The notes below the pieces were generated by a model, which saw only the letters and a program-made list of their open reading frames with translations, was not told the DNA's origin and did no database searches. 64,000 nt of DNA. It comes from Diaporthe sp. PMI_573 (taxonomy: Eukaryota; Ascomycota; Sordariomycetes; Diaporthales; Diaporthaceae). The DNA lies in assembly GCA_021399435.1 (NCBI GenBank), contig JAJTUP010000002.1:2790001-2854000 (forward strand). Direction: 5' to 3'. Position 1 is the stretch's first letter. Each line of letters opens with the position of its first letter. Positions 25,401 through 36,862 of the stretch are shown here, in pieces. The position numbers were made by a program, and so were the translations under genes.

Positions 25401-28400
25401 TTCCCCGGAATTTTCGAGCGAACCCCTCTACAGGACACCGTGCAACTGCAAGTGGCCCTATTCGCGGTGCAGTATGCCACTGCGCAAAGCTGGATTGACT
25501 CCGGAGTCAAGCCTGTTGCCGTTGTGGGCCACAGCTTCGGCGAGCTAACGGCTTTGTGTATTTCTGGAGTACTTTCGCTGGAGGATTCGGTCCGAATGAT
25601 TGTGAAAAGGGCCACCTTGATCCGCGATGCGTGGGGACCGGACAAGGGCGCCATGATGGCTGCCTCTGACGTGGATCTGGCCCGTGTTCAGGAGGTGCTC
25701 CTTGAAGCAAACAAGAAGCACAGCGACTCGCCCGCAAACGTCGCATGTTATAACGGACCCCGAAGCTTCACGCTCGCAGGATCGACAATGGCCATCGACG
25801 CAGTGGCCGAAGTTCTCGCCGAATTTCCGGTCACAGGCATCAAGATCAAGAGGCTCAATGTGTCCAATGCGTTCCATTGTGCTCTTGTGGACAGTCTTGT
25901 GGATGAACTGGAGTATGGCCTCCAGGGGCTCATATTCCGCGACCCTGTCATCCCCATGGAGCGAGCCGCCGAAAACACGTCTCAAGCAGAGATGCTTGGC
26001 CCCAAGTTTGTGGCATATCACATGAGAAACCCCGTCTACTTTCACCACGCACTCAAGCGTCTGGCTGCCAAGCACAAAGCGTCGTCTCTTGTCTTCCTCG
26101 AGGCAGGGTCCAACTCGACCATCACGCACATGGCATCGAGGGCGCTGGCCAACGCCAACCTCAAGAATGCACACTTCCAGGCCGTCAACATCACGAATTG
26201 CGACGATGGATGGAACAAGTTGGTCGACACAACGCTGGCGCTTTGGCGAGCCGGTATCGCGGTCAACCACTGGGCTCACCACGCTCTCCAGGCCCACGCC
26301 AGCACCGATATCAGCCATTTGCTGCTGCCGCCGTACCAGTTCGACCCTAAAGCACGGCACTGGATCGAGCTAAAGAATCCACCAAAGCATGTCACACCCG
26401 TTGCCGCTCTTCCAGAGCCGAGCACGAAGCCTGCAGAGGAAGAAGGTCTGGTGACTTTTGCTGGGTATCGAGATGGAAAAGCGGAGAGGGTGGCTCGCTT
26501 CCGCATCAATACCTCTAGTGCAGAGTTTGAGAGGCTTCTCACAGGCCACATGACCCTTCAGACCGCACCCATCTGTCCCGCGACGATCCAGATTGGACTC
26601 GTAGTCGACGGCCTTGTGAAGATCCGACCCATTTACAAGGATGGTGGGCGGACGCCGCAGTTCCAGGACATTCAATACCAGTCTCCAGTATGCGCGAGCA
26701 GCGCTCTCACGACGTGGATCGAGGCAAGCGAAGAGGGCGTCGAGGGCACGGGTTCATGGCGCTTCGAGGTGCTCAGTACCGAGGACAATGCTGCTGCAAG
26801 CAAGGGTTCGAAGATGATACACACGACGGGGCGTGTCATTTTCATGCAGAATGGAGACGCCTCATTGCAGCGCGAGTTGGCTTACTTCCCACGTCTGTTT
26901 GGACACGGCCGGGCGAGAGACTTGCTGACCCGTCCTGACGTTGACGAGGTGCTCGCCCAGCGCAACATCTACCGCGTCTTTGCCGAGATCGTCGACTATG
27001 GTGAGGAGTATCGTGGTCTGCGGAAGATGGTAGCCCGAGGGAATGAGGCGGCTGGTGTGGTGGTCCCTGTGAAAAAGAACAAGGCAAAGCATGGGGCAGA
27101 AGGTCTCAAGCTTGATCCTCATCTTTCAGATGCCTTTTGCCAGGTCGCTGGGATATGGGCCAACTTTATGACCAATCGTTCCGAGACCGACGCTTACCTC
27201 GCGAATGGTATCAACCAGTGGATTCGAGCGCCAGCCACGAGCACTGCGCCGGAGGAGCTGCACGTTTTCGCCACAACCCATCGCTCGTCTGACAAGGTTC
27301 TGCTGTCGGATGTTTTCGTGTACGATGCGGCTGATGGTTCCCTCCTGGAAGTGATGCTAGGGATCTCGTACATCCAGATCCCCAAGAGCGCCATGAGCAA
27401 GCTTCTACGCCGGCTGAGTGATCCTCGCTGGCTGGCTTCTAACGCAGAAGCACCGGAGAAGGCCGGCACAATTGAGCCACCAAGTATCAAGGCTGTCCAT
27501 GTTGCACAGCAACCCAATGCCATCGCACCGCCCACCCAGCAGGCACAACACAAACCTGCGCCGAAGGCCCCGGGAGCAAGCAATGAGACCTTTGGTCGCG
27601 TCCAGGCCATTATTGCCGACCTCTCTGGATTGGAGCCCCACGAGATCAAGGCGGGTAGTGAGCTGGCCGATCTCGGTATCGATTCGCTAGTGGGAATGGA
27701 GCTCATCAACGAGCTCGAGGCCGCCTTCGAGATCAAGCTACCCGAGAGTGAGATCCAGGCCGTCGTGGATGTGCCCGGCCTGATGAAGTGTCTGCTTAGC
27801 ACCCTCGGAGGTGATGCCTACGTGAGCGACGGTGATGACTCGGACTTGTCCACGCTCAACAACTCGTCAGTAGGGACCGGGCAGGCCACCCCGGCGTCGA
27901 TCCAGGCTGTTGATATGGAGGGGCACGCCTCCATGCTGCCCTTGGAGGCCGTCATGGGACCGTTCAGAGAGATCAAGGCCCTAACTGATGAGCGCATTGC
28001 CGAGGTCGGGCAGACGCGCTACGTGGCCGATGCCCTCCCGCTTCAGGACGAACTCACCGTGGCGCTGACTCTGGAAGCGTTCGAGGAGTGCGGGGCCGGG
28101 ATCCGCGATGCCCAGCCCGGACAGCGCCTTGAGCGTGTATCTCATGGCTCGGCTAACAGGCAGCTGGTGACATATCTGTATCGCATGCTCGAAACCTTGA
28201 CGCAGGTCATCAAGATGGAAGGGGAGGACGACATCACGCGCACGGCAGTGCCGCTGCCGACGAAATCCAGTCGTGCTGTTAGTTGCCAACTCTAATCCTA
28301 ACCCTCACGAAAAGCCCGTCGAAAAAGCAGAATGCTAACAAGTAATCACATGCAGATCTACCAAGACCTCTCCACTCGCTTTCCCGACCAGCAGACGGCG

Positions 28401-30621
28401 GACAAGCTGACCTATTATGCGGGCACCAACCTCGCGCGGGTGCTGCAAGGCGCAACTGACGGCGTAAGGCTCATATTCGGCAGCGCCCAGGGCCGTGAGC
28501 TGGCAGCTGGCCTCTACGGCGACTGGCCGATCAACCGCGCCACATATGCCGGCATGGAAGACTTCCTCACACGCCTAGCCGGCCGCCTCCGGGCACAGGG
28601 CGGACCCGTCAGTGCCGAGCACCCGCTCCGCATCTTGGAGATGGGCGCTGGCACCGGGGGCACGACGAAGCGGCTCGTGCCGCTGCTGGCCAAGCTGGGG
28701 CTGCCCGTCGAGTACACGTTCACGGACCTGTCGCCCTCGCTGGTGGCCCAGGCACGCAAGGCGTGGGGCAAGCAGTACCCCTTCATGCGCTTCGCGGTGC
28801 ACGACATCGAGAAGCAGCCCGCGCCCGAGCTCGTCGGCACGCAGCACCTGGTCGTTGCCAGCAACGCCGTGCACGCAACGCCTTCGCTTCAGGACAGCAC
28901 GCGCTGCATCCGCAACATCTTGCGGCGCGACGGCTTCCTCTGCCTGGTGGAGATGACACGCCCCATGTACTGGGTGGATATTGTGTTTGGCCTGTTCGAG
29001 GGGTGGTGGATGTACAACGACGGCCGCCCGCATGTCGTTGCGCACGAGGAGCGGTGGGAGGCTGACCTCCATGCCAGCGGGTACGGCCACGTGGACTGGA
29101 TCGATGGGGCGAGTGAGGAGAGCAAGATATGGAAGTTCATCATCGCTGCAGCAGACCCGGAGAGCCGGTAAGTTGGAGAAATTTCCTTTTCTTCCCCATG
29201 TATATAGTCATTGCAATTTAGTTGTTTCACCGAGAGATTCTGAGACGTGTTCGTTTTCTAGGTGTGTAGGCGCTCCTGCTCCCCCTCGTGCTGCTCTCGC
29301 CACCCAGAATAGGAAAGGCGTGTCGCGAGAATGTGAGGACCGTGAGGGAGTTGTTGCGGGATATGTCTCCGAGCTGACGGCTGGCTGGGACACGTCCCTG
29401 CTGTCCTCTGTCTCCCAATCCCGTAAACCACATGCGGAACCCCGCGGGAAATGCATTTTGATCACAGGTGCCACAGGTGGTCTTGGGTCGCATCTTGTTG
29501 CCAAGGCACTGACCCGTCCCGATGTCACACGCGTCGTGTGCCTCAACCGCCGCAACAACAAGCAAGAAGCACGCCAGCGGCAGTGGCAATCACTTCTCAA
29601 CAAGGGAACGGGCATCTCCGCAGACGACGAAGAAGCTGTCATGGGGAGGATCGACGTCATCGAGGCAGACCTCTCCAAGCCCAATCTCGGTCTGTCAGAG
29701 GATGTCTACACCAGCCTGGCAGAAGACGTCACGGATATCGTGCACAATGCTTGGCTAATGCACTCCAAGTGGCCCATCAAGCGTTTCGAACCGCAGCTAA
29801 GGATCATGATGAACATGATCGGCCTAGCGTGCGATATCTCAGTACGCCGCTGGGAGGCAGGCGCGAAGACACTGGTGACGTTCGAATTCATCTCATCCAT
29901 CGCCACGGTGGGCCACCATCAGCTTCAGGGTAATTCTCACCGGCGTCCGGCCGTGCCCGAGTTGCGCATCCCTGTCGAGAGTGTGCTGCCCACCGGTTAC
30001 GGCGACGCCAAGTATACATGCGAACGGCTTCTGGATGCCACTCTGCACCAGCACCCAGACCGATTCCGGGTCGCAGCCGTGCGCCTGGGACAGATCGCCG
30101 GAAGCTCGCTCAATGGCTACTGGAACCCGACCGAGCACGTGTCTTTTCTGGTCAAGTCGTCGCAGACGTTGCGTGCGCTGCCCAACCTCAACGGCACCCT
30201 TGGCTGGACCCCCGTCGACGCCATGGCCAACACCCTGCTGGACATCCTCCTGCAGCCCGACTACGTGCGCCTGCATCCCATCTACCACATCGAGAACCCG
30301 GTGCGTCAGCTGTGGGCCGACATGATTGCCACGCTCGCCGACGTGCTGGGTATCGCAGACGTGGTCCCGTTTGGGGAATGGGTGCGCCGCGTGCGCGAGT
30401 GGCCCGTCAAGGCGGATAATAATGCAGATGGTAACAATCCGGCATATCTGCTGACCGACTTCCTCGACGACAACTTCACGCGCATGAGCTGCGGCGGCCT
30501 GCTGATGGGCACGGCTAACGCGAGGGAGCATTCGCCGACCTTGGCCCAGGTGGGTCCGGTCAGCGAGGCTACCACGAGGTTGTATGTGAGCAAATGGAGG
30601 GAAATGGGTTTCTTGAAGTGA
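22451..30621 (+). CDS. Non-reducing polyketide synthase SAT-KS-AT-PT-ACP-CMeT-R, 2636 aa
   Basis: Four exons: 22451-24834, 24923-28277, 28356-29167 and 29262-30621, giving 2637 codons, normal for this class. Domains in order: SAT with active Cys138 in GLCTG; KS (about 390-820) with Cys558 in DTACSGS, HGTGT and a GHLEG histidine; AT with Ser999 in GHSFG; PT hot-dog domain with His1337 and Asp1531; one ACP with Ser1716 in GIDSL; C-methyltransferase with the SAM motif MGAGTGG near residue 2010; and a thioester-reductase domain with GATGGLG near 2253 and Y2430-x3-K2434. It should make a C-methylated aromatic polyketide and release it reductively as an aldehyde, as the citrinin and methylorcinaldehyde synthases do. 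Chain length and methylation pattern cannot be read from sequence. All catalytic residues checked are present, so it appears functional. Confidence 0.96.
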
Positions 30622-30866
30622 AAACAGTACAGGGTAGTTTCGAGTCTTGACAGTCATAAATGTACCGGGGTCCCAATGTATATGGATCGTGTCGAAAAGA
30701 GTTTTCCGACGGAATGTGAAGAGAAGTGGTGTTAAGACAGCGTGAAAAAGCTCGAGGTTACCGGGCGATTGTGATTTGGACCCCTATCTATCGAAATTTC
30801 TACACCTGATTTCTCCAGCTCTACCAAACACACAAAGCGACACAAGAAGACTCGTCTATGAGGTAT

Positions 30867-31691
30867 CTATGCAGCGACATCTACCAAGAACTTCTCCAGG
30901 ACAGGAATGAACTCCTCCGGCTTCTCCCAAAGCGGGCAGTGCTGGCCACCGGCGATCTCGACGCACTTGCCGCCCCAGAGGTTCCCATACTTGAGACCCT
31001 TGATCATATTGTTGTCGAGATGAGGCTCATCGCTGCCGATGACCACCGCGGTCGGCACCTTAGTCTCAGCAACCAGCTTCTGCTGGTTGGAGCAGTCCCC
31101 ATATCCAAGGTTCTGGAACAGCACCCTGCGGGCCTTGCCGTCCGTCCGGATGGCGGCGTCAGCCATCCACTGCTCGAACGGCCCGCCGGTGCCGACCTTG
31201 GCAAACATGGTCAGGTCCTCGTCCGTGAGATCCTCGCGCATGTTCCACCTGGTGCGGTCGTCGTCGAGGGGCTTGTCCCAGAGTCCGACCAGCAGCGAGC
31301 CGACCATCATCAGCCCCTTGGTGCCCGGAAACAGGGGCAGCATCTCGGTCCCGATGTGGCCCCCGAGCGACCAGCCGACCACAACAACCTCCTTAATCCC
31401 AAGCTTCTCCAGGACCTCGACTGCTGCCTTTGCGTAGCCCGGCATCGTGTAGGTGCGTTCAGGGTCGGCAGCGTCGCTGGACTGGCCGTGTCCCGGGAGG
31501 TCGAGCGACAGCACCCGGCGCGTGGATGTGACGTTGCTCTGGAGTACATAGCGGAAGATGTCAGAGCTCGAGGAGTTGCCATGGATGCAGAGGACCGGAG
31601 GCAGGCTGCCAGAGCCTTCTGAGCGAACAGCCAGTCGGCCATAGCTTGTGTCGACAAAGACGGGTGCGGGAAGACTGGTCTTAATGGCCAT
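30867..31691 (-). CDS. Alpha/beta-hydrolase, 274 aa
   Basis: Single exon. The start at 31691 is chosen because the fold begins a few residues later. An in-frame ATG at 31814 would add 41 residues with no domain character. The oxyanion region is HGNSSSS (from H37). The nucleophile is Ser108 in GWSLG, the acid is probably Asp221 and the base His251 (GGQHCP). There is no signal peptide, so it should be cytosolic. It converges on the CMeT-R PKS with 245 bp between stops. Hydrolases next to such PKSs can edit stalled chains or hydrolyse esters or lactones. It is not obviously a LovG/CitA-type (FSH1) hydrolase, so the comparison with citrinin is only functional. It could serve either cluster because it sits at their junction. 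Confidence 0.88.
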   Translation of the reverse strand: MAIKTSLPAPVFVDTSYGRLAVRSEGSGSLPPVLCIHGNSSSSDIFRYVLQSNVTSTRRVLSLDLPGHGQSSDAADPERTYTMPGYAKAAVEVLEKLGIKEVVVVGWSLGGHIGTEMLPLFPGTKGLMMVGSLLVGLWDKPLDDDRTRWNMREDLTDEDLTMFAKVGTGGPFEQWMADAAIRTDGKARRVLFQNLGYGDCSNQQKLVAETKVPTAVVIGSDEPHLDNNMIKGLKYGNLWGGKCVEIAGGQHCPLWEKPEEFIPVLEKFLVDVAA

Positions 31692-32567
31692 GATGGATTT
31701 TAAGTCAGGTAATGAGGGTTGGAGGTTTTCTTCTGATAGTTTTTTCTTCTGGTCTTGTATGTCCAGGTATGACGAAGTATATTGGCACGCTTCAGAGCTG
31801 GTTTTGTATGGCATGAGAAATGCATCAGCTATTTATTAAATGAGGCTGCCGGAGTTCGGTCTCACTGCGCGTGCAGGTCCGTCGCCGTATTCTACGTGTT
31901 CCAATGTAACTCATCTTTGCATAGGGTCATCGGATACCGAGCTGTTTAAAATTCTCATTCATGCAAACTATATACCGTTTAACTCATAAAGAAGCTGTTC
32001 TTAATCTTATTGTGAAAACTGGTGGGAGCATAGAATTAGCATGACGCGCAGGTGTTGATCCACCACTAGAAGATTAGAGATGAGTATACTGTACGTGCTG
32101 GAATAGTCGTCCAGTATGAGTGATGATAGTACTATCGTCCGGTATCCATGCTTCACATTCCAGGCTGTTGCAGCTTCATTAATCATGTCGATCGGGAGAT
32201 GCCAAATCTAATACAGCACACACCACTTCATCTCATCCGATCTCTTGGCGGTTGCGCCGTCCGGCTCCGTTCAGAGTTCGGAGGTGATATTAGTCTGAAG
32301 TTAAGGCGGCAAATACAATCTCCTCCGCTCACCGAGTAGATTTCCCGGGTACATTTCTCCGAACTTGTCTTCTTTCCGCTGCCGCGGAACATCTCGCTGT
32401 CCGCGTTCGAGGATGGTGCGCACCCGAATATGATCTAATGGGGTTGTGTTTAAGTGTTTCAGCACCTACCCTTCTTTAACCAAGCTTCGGTATGGCATTG
32501 AACGGAATAGCCTTACACTATCGCGCAAGTCCAAATTGAGATCTCAAACATCGACAAGAGAAACCAA
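31692..32567. other. Junction between clusters A and B (divergent promoters)
   Basis: About 0.9 kb between the divergent hydrolase and NmrA-like genes, with no gene. It is moderately AT-rich in the middle. I see no mobile-element sequence here, so the two clusters abut without an obvious insertion scar. Confidence 0.6.
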
Positions 32568-33347
32568 ATGGCCACCTACGCAGTCTTCGGTGCCACTGGC
32601 AACTGCGGCAGCTCACTGATTGAAGTGCTGCTTCCTATCAAAGACACAACCATCCACGCATACTGCCGAAATGAAGCTAAGCTAAGGGCTATGTTCCCTG
32701 AGGCGGTCGACACGGGCCGGATCAAGATCTTCGAGGGCCAAATCGACAACGTGGATGTGTTCAAGCAGTGCGTCCGCGGCTGCCGCGCCGTCATGCTTGC
32801 GGTTACGATGAACGACAACATCCCGCGCGTCCGAGTGGCACAGGACACCGCGCGCACTTTGTTAGCAGCCCTGAAGCAAATACGCGCCGAGGAAACCTCC
32901 GTCAGGATGCCCAAGATCACTGTTCTGTCGTCGGCCAGTCTCGAACCGTGGATGTGTGGCAACCTGGCTGCGCCAATGCATTGGATCGTGACGCATGCCA
33001 ACTCCAACGTTTACGCAGACCTCCGCGAGCAGGAGAATCTCCTTCGCGCCGAGGAGTCCTGGCTCACCAGCATCTTTGTCAAGCCGGGAGGCCTGGTGAA
33101 GGATAGACAACGCGGCCACAAATTGAATCTCAAGGAGCAAGAGACCTTTGTTTCCTATCTCGATTTGGCGGCAGCTATGGTTGAGGCGACCGACGACCCT
33201 GAAGCCCGTTACGATATGCGGGATGTGAGCGTTAACAACATTGGAGGTAGCGCAAAGTTTCCCAAGAAGCTCCCCCTGCTTGCCTTTTTCGGTATCCTGA
33301 GGCATTACTTCCCCTTCTTACACCCATTCCTTCCAATGTTGGGTTGA
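32568..33347 (+). CDS. NmrA-like NAD(P)-binding oxidoreductase (AflX/MdpK type), 259 aa
   Basis: Single exon from ATG at 32568. The Rossmann motif FGATGNCG is at residues 7-14, and the rest follows the atypical SDR/NmrA fold (PKITVLSSASLEPW; FVKPGGLVKD). There is no classical YxxxK. Related proteins in aflatoxin-type (AflX) and monodictyphenone-type (MdpK) clusters act beside the DUF4243 protein AflY/MdpL in oxidative rearrangement of anthraquinones. Here a DUF4243 gene lies only 2.2 kb downstream, which supports the same partnership. It marks the left end of cluster B. The fold is certain. The AflX/MdpK assignment rests on length, motif and neighbourhood. Confidence 0.85.
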   Translation: MATYAVFGATGNCGSSLIEVLLPIKDTTIHAYCRNEAKLRAMFPEAVDTGRIKIFEGQIDNVDVFKQCVRGCRAVMLAVTMNDNIPRVRVAQDTARTLLAALKQIRAEETSVRMPKITVLSSASLEPWMCGNLAAPMHWIVTHANSNVYADLREQENLLRAEESWLTSIFVKPGGLVKDRQRGHKLNLKEQETFVSYLDLAAAMVEATDDPEARYDMRDVSVNNIGGSAKFPKKLPLLAFFGILRHYFPFLHPFLPMLG

Positions 33348-33814
33348 AAATGTTTATGAGAAAGTATTCTGCCAGATTTCTAGGGATGGGGCAATATCAA
33401 TCTGTCTTCGAGACGGAGATACGTTTGTGCTCGGCGGCAGACTACCACGGCTTTGGCTAGGTAGATACGGGGTCCCACTTGCATGATATTCTCCATAGCT
33501 CTCGTCTGAATGTATTTCATCTGCTAAAAGCCTTCACTGTCCTAGAACCACTGTGTAAATGTCTCATTCCAAGACTCTTGTTACCCATATGGTAAAATGA
33601 AAGTTCGACCCGGCCTACGCCTTTTAACTGTTTACGCGCGATCGAGGTAGTTAATTAGCTGTGAAAACCCCACACACAGTTCCAGGGGAAAAGTGTGGTT
33701 CGAATTTGCAGCTATACCACAGAAACAATTCCAAGCAGATCAGTTCATAGAAAAGCAGAGGCTGTCTTGACATTGTGCAAATGCAGAGAGCGAGCAATGG
33801 TATGCAAAGACAAT
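33348..33814. other. Convergent intergenic region
   Basis: Between the stops of the NmrA-like gene and the SDR. No gene seen. Confidence 0.6.
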
Positions 33815-34672
33815 CTACCATGGCAGGACATCTCCGTCAAGATCGAGAATTCCAGACTCTTTGCCAAACTTGTCAACGTCTGCGTCCCTCCTCCCCGTGA
33901 TAATATCCACAAGGGCGTACGCAGCGTCCTTTGCGTCCCTGGCACCGTGCTGAATGCGTACCTCCCGGCCGGCCTCTCCTGTCAAATTTGTGACACATAA
34001 CCCTGGGTTGAAGGCGCACACCTTGCAACCCCAATCTTCGTAGTCCACCTTTTGGCAAGCCGTAAGCATGTTCAAGGCAGCCTTACTTACACGGTAGCCG
34101 TTAGCCTGGATTTTATACCACTTGCCACTCTTATCCAATCGCATGGCGATTGAGCCCTGGTCCGATGAGACATTGATCAGGCGCGGGTTCGAGGACTTCC
34201 TGAGCAAGGGCTCCAAGACCTCAGTACATATCGCCGTGCCGACCGTGTTCGTCCCGAGATGCTCACGCAGGCTGCTCAGCGTGTCGACGTCGGGACGGTG
34301 GACGATAATGCCTGCGTTGTTAACCAGGACGTCCAACTTGCCAAACTTTCTCTCGACCTCCTTCTTAGCAGCCTCGATCGACCCCATGTCAATGACGTTG
34401 ATCTGGATGAGTTCGATCCGGCCCTCCAATGAGCTGTCCGCCGCGATGGCTTCCTTCAGTGCTTTTTGCCCTTTTTCGAGAGATCGAGTCCCGAGCAAAA
34501 CATGGTAGTTTGGTGACGCCTGTGCTAGAGCAACAACAGTCTCATATCCGATACCGCTGTTTGCACCTAATAGATGTGTCAATATGTGATTCTTTGACGC
34601 CCACCATTTTATGAATATTCCAACAGAGATAGACTTACCGGTGATCAGAACAATGGTTTTGCTGGTGGCCAT
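33815..34672 (-). CDS. Short-chain dehydrogenase/reductase (retinol dehydrogenase-like), 261 aa
   Basis: Two exons: 34639-34672 and 33815-34566. The 72-bp intron interrupts the cofactor motif, which is restored on joining as ITGANSGIG. NNAG is present in the central region (DVLVNNAGI) and the catalytic residues are in INVSS and YRVSK. It resembles the WW-oxidoreductase/retinol-dehydrogenase branch of fungal SDRs, including carbonyl reductases found in secondary-metabolite clusters. It is not obviously an MdpC/Ver-1-type naphthol reductase. It could reduce a quinone or ketone in the anthraquinone branch. An AflR-consensus-like site lies about 225 bp upstream of the start, which fits co-regulation with cluster B. 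Confidence 0.88.
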   Translation of the reverse strand: MATSKTIVLITGKSISVGIFIKWWASKNHILTHLLGANSGIGYETVVALAQASPNYHVLLGTRSLEKGQKALKEAIAADSSLEGRIELIQINVIDMGSIEAAKKEVERKFGKLDVLVNNAGIIVHRPDVDTLSSLREHLGTNTVGTAICTEVLEPLLRKSSNPRLINVSSDQGSIAMRLDKSGKWYKIQANGYRVSKAALNMLTACQKVDYEDWGCKVCAFNPGLCVTNLTGEAGREVRIQHGARDAKDAAYALVDIITGRRDADVDKFGKESGILDLDGDVLPW

Positions 34673-35506
34673 GGCGAATAATTGGGCTTATGTTTTTGCA
34701 ACGCGCTCTGTACTTGACGCAGCGATTGGATTTGTCACGGCGGGTTGTATGTTTAAACAGAACTTGAATTGGTATGGAGTGGAGATGAAGATATATCTTG
34801 TCAAAGAGCACTGGCGGACGTGGCTGGCAGACAGTATTAATATACAAGGCGTCATGCTCATCTTAAGCAATGCAGTACAGTAGCCGATCGTTCTCCTCGG
34901 ATTGCGGACATTTGCTCGTTTTCGGAACGAGTTCGTGCCCAGTCCACAAGCCCTTGGTTGCAGTCAGCCTGGCCACGGCCATCGGCCATCGGAGTTACCA
35001 AAATGAAAGCATTACGTTCATCCAATATTTCTCCATTATCTGCATCATGACGATTTGATACTACCCGCTCTGACTGCTTGAGTCAATCATCCTGGAACGA
35101 CATTGAAGTCATACTCTAGGCTTGGAAGAGCATAGTCGTACTCGTAGCTTGTGTGTGGTTTGTGGTGTGTGTTCACAACTGATTTAGTCCATCACTCCCC
35201 TAACTTACTAGCTTATTGCTGACCTACTAGGTGGCAACACCATATTAACATCAGATATTGCTTCAATTGAGCTAGACTTCCTCATTATGGGTCTCTGAAA
35301 ATCTGTCATTTATCATTTGGCGCGTAGACTTTGCACGTTCGCGTACGAAGAAGAATTTAATCGACGGACGTGTCATTCCATTAGACCCAATTGTGTGGTG
35401 AGCAAAGAAGGCAGGGTTGAAATTGATTGATAGTTACATTCAAAGCCTGCTAACTATCTGATATACTGGCTCTTGAATCTCAAGTTCAGCAAGCCATCAA
35501 TTGGTC
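34673..35506. other. Intergenic region upstream of the SDR
   Basis: No supported gene. It holds the SDR promoter (left part) and the 3' region of the DUF4243 gene. An AflR-like site lies at 34897-34907. Confidence 0.6.
34897..34907 (+). promoter_or_regulatory. AflR-like site (extended consensus)
   Basis: TCGGATTGCGG fits the published AflR consensus TCGSWNNSCGR but is not a perfect TCG-N5-CGA palindrome. It lies about 225 bp upstream of the SDR start on the opposite strand. Confidence 0.4.
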
Positions 35507-36862
35507 TTACAAGTCAGGGACGTTTTCCCATTGCACATCAAAACCAACAAAAGCTGGCCACTTTTTCTCATCGGGCACACCAAGTGTAATGTCGTACGCC
35601 ATACGGGCCAGGTTGAGCCATATGTCTCCCTTGACTGGGAAGGCCGACGAATTGCTTTCGTTTTCAAACTGCCGTGACACCTCCTCGCCATTCTTGAGCG
35701 CCCTTGCAAACTTGGCCACATGACCGTCGTCGTGGAGACCTCTGAGGACATCAAAGATCTTCTCCCAGCTCCAGCCCGCACTCGGTCCGGCTTCATAGCC
35801 CTCGAGCTCTGTGAGAAGGAGCTCGGGAGTGCCACACGTAGCGTACCAGACCAGGTCAATGCGAGCCTTCCACTCGACCATACGCACGCGGTCCTCGATT
35901 CGGATCCAAGGCTGGCGCGCCAGAACGGTAAGGAATATAGAGCTAGTTACATCGTGCATATAGAAAAAGTCGATGCGTCGTGCCTTGCCCGGTCGCTGTG
36001 CCGCCCCTGCGAGATAGGCGGCGCAGCTGATCATCTCGGCCGTGCGGCGCTCCAGTGTGGCCGGCTCGACGCGAAACTGCGCGGCCAGCGCTGCGATCTC
36101 ATGGCCAGCACGGCCTATCACACCGTTCTTCATCTTCCACTGGAAGTCCTCCCAGCGCGCCGCGTTACGAATGGTCTCATTCGCGTGTGCCTCCTCGTAG
36201 AGTTCCACGAGTGGACGCGGCTGCGCAGGTGGTGGGCCGGCCTCGCGTGCGATTCTCTCGGCATTGAGGAAGAAGACATCGACATCAAAGCTGATGTCAG
36301 TAGCTGCCTGTGCGAGCGCTTCAGCCATGATGCTAGGCTGCTCGAATTCGATCCCTAGGCCGAGGTGTATGATAGGGTGAAAGGCGCCATCAAACATGCG
36401 TGCGAGTAGCAGATCCGCGTTGCGGGTACGCCCGAAGCAGTAGTCTTGAATGGCTGTCTTCCAGCCTTTGCGCTCGATTTCACGCTCAAAAAAGACCATG
36501 TAGTTTGTGTAGTCGGTGAGTTGGCCGAGATGGCGATAAAACCCGTCTTCACTCCCCAGCTCACGGATGACACTCTCATCGATTGGTGGCATAGGGCGCC
36601 GATCACGATTATTGTCAACATATCCTGACTCTAGGTCGGCGGAATCCGCGCCGATGGCCAATCGCGTCAGGACGTTGTGTACCGTATGATTATGCCCCGC
36701 AAAATCCCTCCAGAAAATATGACTCTCATCATGATTCTTTTGCAATAGTCGGTTTGCAGTGTCGATTGTGCCAGGGGCGGTCGATTTGATACCAGGACAC
36801 ATTCCTAAGTGCTGGGGCCCAAGGCGGACCTGTGAGGAAGCTGTAATCGTCTGCGTACTCAT
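35507..36862 (-). CDS. DUF4243 questin oxidase-like protein (AflY/MdpL type), 451 aa
   Basis: Single exon. The start is the ATG at 36862, since the frame extends further upstream only without an ATG. The protein is of normal length for the questin-oxidase/HypX family. Typical segments are NHDESHIFWRDFAGHNHT near the N-terminus, a His-containing FHPIIHLGLGIEF, and the C-terminal KGDIWLNLARMAYDITLGVP. Family members carry out cofactor-independent or Baeyer-Villiger-like oxidative ring cleavage of anthraquinones, for example questin to desmethylsulochrin in the geodin pathway, and they act as AflY in aflatoxin biosynthesis. Its presence suggests the pathway goes beyond emodin to a benzophenone, xanthone or ring-opened product. 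It is close to the AflX/MdpK-like gene, as in the known clusters. Confidence 0.92.
   Translation of the reverse strand: MSTQTITASSQVRLGPQHLGMCPGIKSTAPGTIDTANRLLQKNHDESHIFWRDFAGHNHTVHNVLTRLAIGADSADLESGYVDNNRDRRPMPPIDESVIRELGSEDGFYRHLGQLTDYTNYMVFFEREIERKGWKTAIQDYCFGRTRNADLLLARMFDGAFHPIIHLGLGIEFEQPSIMAEALAQAATDISFDVDVFFLNAERIAREAGPPPAQPRPLVELYEEAHANETIRNAARWEDFQWKMKNGVIGRAGHEIAALAAQFRVEPATLERRTAEMISCAAYLAGAAQRPGKARRIDFFYMHDVTSSIFLTVLARQPWIRIEDRVRMVEWKARIDLVWYATCGTPELLLTELEGYEAGPSAGWSWEKIFDVLRGLHDDGHVAKFARALKNGEEVSRQFENESNSSAFPVKGDIWLNLARMAYDITLGVPDEKKWPAFVGFDVQWENVPDL

Noticed and set aside
25545..26360. Long minus-strand open frame (271 codons) opposite the PKS AT domain
   Set aside because: Antisense shadow of a conserved coding exon with no domain. 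The plus-strand frame has clear AT motifs.
22451..30621. Cluster A as a tropolone or azaphilone cluster
   Set aside because: The CMeT-R PKS, dioxygenase and P450 fit a tropolone set, but no TropB/azaphilone-type FAD hydroxylase is present in the window.
29893..30657. Minus-strand frame of 254 codons opposite the reductase domain
   Set aside because: Shadow of the R domain. Codon pattern and motifs belong to the plus strand.
30858..31622. Plus-strand frame of 254 codons over the hydrolase
   Set aside because: Mirror frame of the alpha/beta-hydrolase, whose catalytic triad is on the minus strand.
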